NCBI RefSeq assembly: GCF_030819175.1 | Contig: NZ_JAUTBJ010000002.1 | Span: 1,870,001-1,934,000 of the forward strand | Length of the DNA: 64,000 nt | Reading direction: 5' to 3' | Source: Sphingomonas sp. SORGH_AS_0879 | Lineage (GTDB): Bacteria; Pseudomonadota; Alphaproteobacteria; Sphingomonadales; Sphingomonadaceae | In this document: positions 60,423 to 64,000 of the stretch, piece by piece | How the letters are laid out: each line of letters opens with the position of its first letter | Numbering within the stretch: the first letter of the stretch is position 1 | Translations under genes and position numbers: made by a program | Notes under the pieces: model-generated | The model's database searches: none | The model's input: only the letters and a program-made list of their open reading frames with translations | What the model was told of the DNA's origin: nothing

Positions 60423-61286
60423 ATGATGAAGAATTTTCTTTCTGGTAGCGCGATCCTTGCCGTTGCTCTGGTGGCGGCGCCCGCTTCGGCGCAGTTGCTT
60501 GGTGGTGCTGGCGGCCTGGGTGGCCAGCTCGGCGGTGTGACCGGGGGCCTGACTGGCTCGGCCACGGGTTCGCTGAGCGGTATGGCGGATCGGGGCCGGG
60601 TCGCGACGGACACGGCGACCCGGACGCGCGGGTCGACGCGGGCGGATCGCAATGTCGATCTGCGTCGCGGCCGGGTGGCGGCGTCGGGCGATGCCTCGGG
60701 CGGCTCGACGCTGGATAACGCGACGCGGATCGGACAGGCCTCGGGCGGTGGCAACGGCTCGGCCTCGGGTTCGCTGGGTGGCGGCGTCGATGCGCAACTG
60801 GTCGGAACCGACGCGGTGCGGGATACGACGGGTCGTGGGGTGAACACCGTCGGCAACGTCGCCGGGCAGGTCCGGGATACCGCCGGGGCGGTCGGCAACC
60901 GGGCGCGTGGTGCGGTGTCCAACCTGGCCGACGGGGCGGCGAATAGCGGTGCTGCTGCGGCGGGGTCCGCGACGGGCTCGGGATCGGGCGCGCTGTCGGC
61001 GGCGGGCGGTAGCCTGTCGGGTGCGGGCAATCTGGCGCTGGCCGGTAGCGGTGCGGCCCAGGGCGGGGCCTTCCCGGTCAATCCGGGCATGGCCGTCACC
61101 GACGCCCGTGGCCGTGCGCTCGGCGCGGTCCAGTCGGTCCGCACCAATGCCCAGGGCGCGGTCGAGCGGGTTCTGGTGAAGGTCGGCAACCGCGTCGCCG
61201 ATCTGCCCGCCGCCAATTTCTCCGGCTCGGGCAATGTCCTGGTCTCGGCCATGGGGCAGGGCGATGTGAAGAGCGCCGCGCAGTAA
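60423..61286 (+). CDS. Gly/Ala/Ser-rich secreted protein with PRC-like C-terminus
   Basis: 287 residues. Signal peptide MMKNFLSGSAILAVALVAAPASA, mature start AQLLGGAGGLGGQLGG, then about 190 residues dominated by Gly, Ala, Ser, Thr and Arg with no clear repeat unit. The last 60 or so residues (AVTDARGRALGAVQSVRTNAQGAVERVLVKVG and on) resemble a PRC-barrel-like or stalk domain. No Cys. The mature N-terminus resembles that of the neighbouring subtilase (AQLGGTLPSL). AAGGAG lies four bases before the ATG. A structural or adhesive envelope protein is possible; function unknown. Likely in the ECF regulon. Confidence 0.82.
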   Translation: MMKNFLSGSAILAVALVAAPASAQLLGGAGGLGGQLGGVTGGLTGSATGSLSGMADRGRVATDTATRTRGSTRADRNVDLRRGRVAASGDASGGSTLDNATRIGQASGGGNGSASGSLGGGVDAQLVGTDAVRDTTGRGVNTVGNVAGQVRDTAGAVGNRARGAVSNLADGAANSGAAAAGSATGSGSGALSAAGGSLSGAGNLALAGSGAAQGGAFPVNPGMAVTDARGRALGAVQSVRTNAQGAVERVLVKVGNRVADLPAANFSGSGNVLVSAMGQGDVKSAAQ

Positions 61287-61307
61287 TCCTGGCCGATCCG
61301 AAAGGTA

Positions 61308-61335
61308 CGCCCGACCTCCCTCGCGAGGTCGGGCG
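61308..61335. terminator. Perfect hairpin between convergent genes
   Basis: 11-bp perfect stem (61308-61318 with 61325-61335), 6-base loop, between the Gly/Ala-rich gene and the convergent aldo/keto reductase gene. No T-run, so a weak or Rho-aided terminator for both directions. Confidence 0.5.
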
Positions 61336-61351
61336 CATCGTCATGTCCGGC

Positions 61352-62428
<1,077 letters not shown>

Positions 62429-62505
62429 GGGACGGTTCCTCTCGTATCGGCGCGGCTCTTATGACGTCTGACGATAGCGGCCAACTGCCTGGGTCAAGAT
62501 GGCGG

Positions 62506-64000
62506 TCAGGCGAGCAGATCGGCCAGCCGTGCCAGCCGCTCGGACGGATCGTCGAGGCGTTCCTTCAGCAGATAGCGGCCGTTCTTCTCCTCAAGCCCGT
62601 CGATCCCGTTCAAATCTGCATCCTCACCCTGCGGCGTCAGGGCGACGGCGGCGGGCCCCGCGTCGATCCGCGCGATCCCCAGCATCCGCATCCGCTCACG
62701 CAATCGGGCGAGCGCGATCAGCAGGGCGGCCTCTTCGGGCAGTTCGCCGAAACGATCCTCCAGTTCCGCCTCGAAATCGTCGAGTTCGGCATCGTCGCGC
62801 AGCCGCCCCAGCCGCGCATAGAGCGAGATGCGCAGATCCTCATCGGGTATCCATTCGGCGGGCAGGCGACCCTCGACGCCGACGCACAGTTCGGGCGTCC
62901 AGCGCTCGACCGTCTCGCCGCGCGCGGTGCGTAGCGCGTCTTCCAGCAATTGCTGGTAGAGCTCGACGCCGATCAGCCGCATATGCCCCGCCTGCGTATC
63001 GCCGAGCAGATCGCCCGCGCCGCGCATGTCCAAGTCGCGCGCGCTGATCGCGAAGCCCGCGCCCAGCCGGTCGAACGCCTCCAGGGTGCGCAACCGCTTC
63101 AGCGTGCGCGGCGCGATGGCGTCGTCGGTTTCGGTGAACAGCAGCACCTGGCCGCGCCGGTGCCCACGCCCGACCCGCCCGCGCAACTGGTGAAGCTGCG
63201 ACAGGCCGAAACGATCGGCATGGACGATCGCCATCGTGTTGGCACGCGGCACGTCGAGCCCCGCCTCGATGATATTGGTCGCCAGCAGGACATCGCCATC
63301 GCCGCGCCCGAAGCGGACCATCACATCGTCGATCTCGGCGGCGGGCAGCTTGCCATGGGCTCGCAGCACCTCCAGTTCGGGGACGATCTTGGCCAGCTTC
63401 TCGGCCAGCGGGGCCATGTCCGCGATGCGGGGCACCACGACGAAGCTCTGCCCGCCGCGCGACCGCTCCCGCAACAGCGCGGCCCGCAACGTCTCCGGCG
63501 AGAAGGCGGAAACGGCGGTGCGGATCGGTTGCCGCCGGGCGGGCGGGGTCGCGATGATCGACAATTGGCGCAGGCCCACCAGCGCGGATTGCAGCGTGCG
63601 CGGGATCGGCGTCGCCGACAGGGTCAGGACATGACCCGCCGACAGCGCCTGGAGCCCCGCCTTGTCACTCGCGCCGAAGCGCTGCTCCTCGTCGACGATG
63701 ACCAGCGCCAAATCCTTATAGGTCATGCCCTTGGCCGCGACCGCGCCGGTGCCGATCACGATCCGAATACTGCCATCGGCCAGCCCGGCCTTGACCCGGC
63801 GCTTTTCGGCGGCGGTGGACAGGCGCGACAGGCCCGCGACGGCGATGCCGCTGTCGGCGAAGCGCGCGGCGAAGCTGTCGAGATGCTGGCGGGCGAGCAC
63901 GGTGGTCGGGGCGGCCAGCGCCACCTGCCGCCCGGCGAGCGCGGCGATGGCGGCGGCGCGCAGCGCGACCTCGGTCTTGCCGAAGCCGACATCGCCGACG
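62506..64000 (-). CDS. mfd: Transcription-repair coupling factor, C-terminal part
   Basis: The gene starts beyond the right edge; about 498 C-terminal residues are in the window. The right edge reads GDVGFGKTEVALRAA, the Walker A region of Mfd's translocase. Then come TTVLARQHLDSFAARF, the DEEQRFG box and SATPIPRTLQSAL, the helicase C domain with ILATNIIEAGLDVPRANT-type motifs and QLRGRVGRGHRRGQVLLF, and the C-terminal domain 7 (AGDLLGDTQAGHMRLIGVELYQQLLEDAL). It displaces stalled RNA polymerase and recruits UvrA. A gap of about 75 bases lies between its stop and the aldo/keto reductase start. Confidence 0.95.
   Translation of the reverse strand, partial: VGDVGFGKTEVALRAAAIAALAGRQVALAAPTTVLARQHLDSFAARFADSGIAVAGLSRLSTAAEKRRVKAGLADGSIRIVIGTGAVAAKGMTYKDLALVIVDEEQRFGASDKAGLQALSAGHVLTLSATPIPRTLQSALVGLRQLSIIATPPARRQPIRTAVSAFSPETLRAALLRERSRGGQSFVVVPRIADMAPLAEKLAKIVPELEVLRAHGKLPAAEIDDVMVRFGRGDGDVLLATNIIEAGLDVPRANTMAIVHADRFGLSQLHQLRGRVGRGHRRGQVLLFTETDDAIAPRTLKRLRTLEAFDRLGAGFAISARDLDMRGAGDLLGDTQAGHMRLIGVELYQQLLEDALRTARGETVERWTPELCVGVEGRLPAEWIPDEDLRISLYARLGRLRDDAELDDFEAELEDRFGELPEEAALLIALARLRERMRMLGIARIDAGPAAVALTPQGEDADLNGIDGLEEKNGRYLLKERLDDPSERLARLADLLA

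Overview
The window is about 64 kb of dense, GC-rich chromosome from an alphaproteobacterium, most likely a Sphingomonas-type member of the Sphingomonadales. This is inferred from gene content and gene order: an Entner-Doudoroff operon zwf-pgl-edd-glk-eda, a TonB-dependent receptor, a uracil-DNA-glycosylase-like / lytic transglycosylase / moaB cluster, a short ArgC, a GTTC-N7-GTTC LexA box at recA, and many small palindromic intergenic repeats. Nearly everything is core genome. No prophage, plasmid module, CRISPR array or antibiotic cluster was seen.

Layout. 0-2.1 kb: end of an unknown gene, then rplI-rpsR-rpsF on the minus strand. 2.4-7.6 kb: fabD-(GxxExxY gene)-fabG-acpP-fabF-mltG; a PD-(D/E)XK-like gene bounded by an inverted repeat sits inside this fatty-acid operon. 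7.8-15.1 kb (minus): marR-SH3-argC-zwf-pgl-edd-glk-eda. 15.4-21 kb: secG, pyrG, an hsp20 with a heat-shock promoter and ROSE-like leader, and a TonB receptor. 21.6-29 kb: lolC-lolD-GNAT-gpx, an HdeD-family gene and dnaE. 29-34 kb: a 44-residue small gene, a PA0069-type radical SAM gene, a VOC gene, moaB, slt and a divergent UDG. 34.2-39.5 kb: etfD, a TPR protein with no ordinary start codon, ispE and SOS-regulated recA. 39.6-50.2 kb: methyltransferase, GST, a frameshifted dicarboxylate/cation symporter, M24 peptidase, PhyH dioxygenase, alaS, an unknown secreted protein and a MATE pump. 50.3-51.5 kb: one intact IS5-family element. 51.5-56.5 kb: lipid kinase, hemB, a frameshifted MFS/spermidine-synthase-like fusion, a lipoprotein and two identical tRNA-Arg(ACG) genes. 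56.6-64 kb: a luciferase-like oxidoreductase, an ECF sigma/anti-sigma pair divergent from a secreted subtilase, a Gly/Ala-rich secreted protein, an aldo/keto reductase and the C-terminal part of mfd.

The most interesting unit is the ECF locus at 57.8-61.3 kb. The same two-part motif, GGGAT(T/G)AAAC-N13-CGTT, occurs three times with identical spacing: before the sigma/anti-sigma operon, before the divergent subtilase (the two motifs overlap on opposite strands of the same DNA), and before the Gly/Ala-rich protein. This suggests one self-contained envelope-stress regulon. The second is the GxxExxY gene, whose ends carry a 29-bp inverted repeat that recurs as a solo copy 37 kb away. Two single-base frameshifts (symporter and MFS/spermidine-synthase-like fusion) and the odd TPR start may be decay or sequencing errors and need read-level checking.
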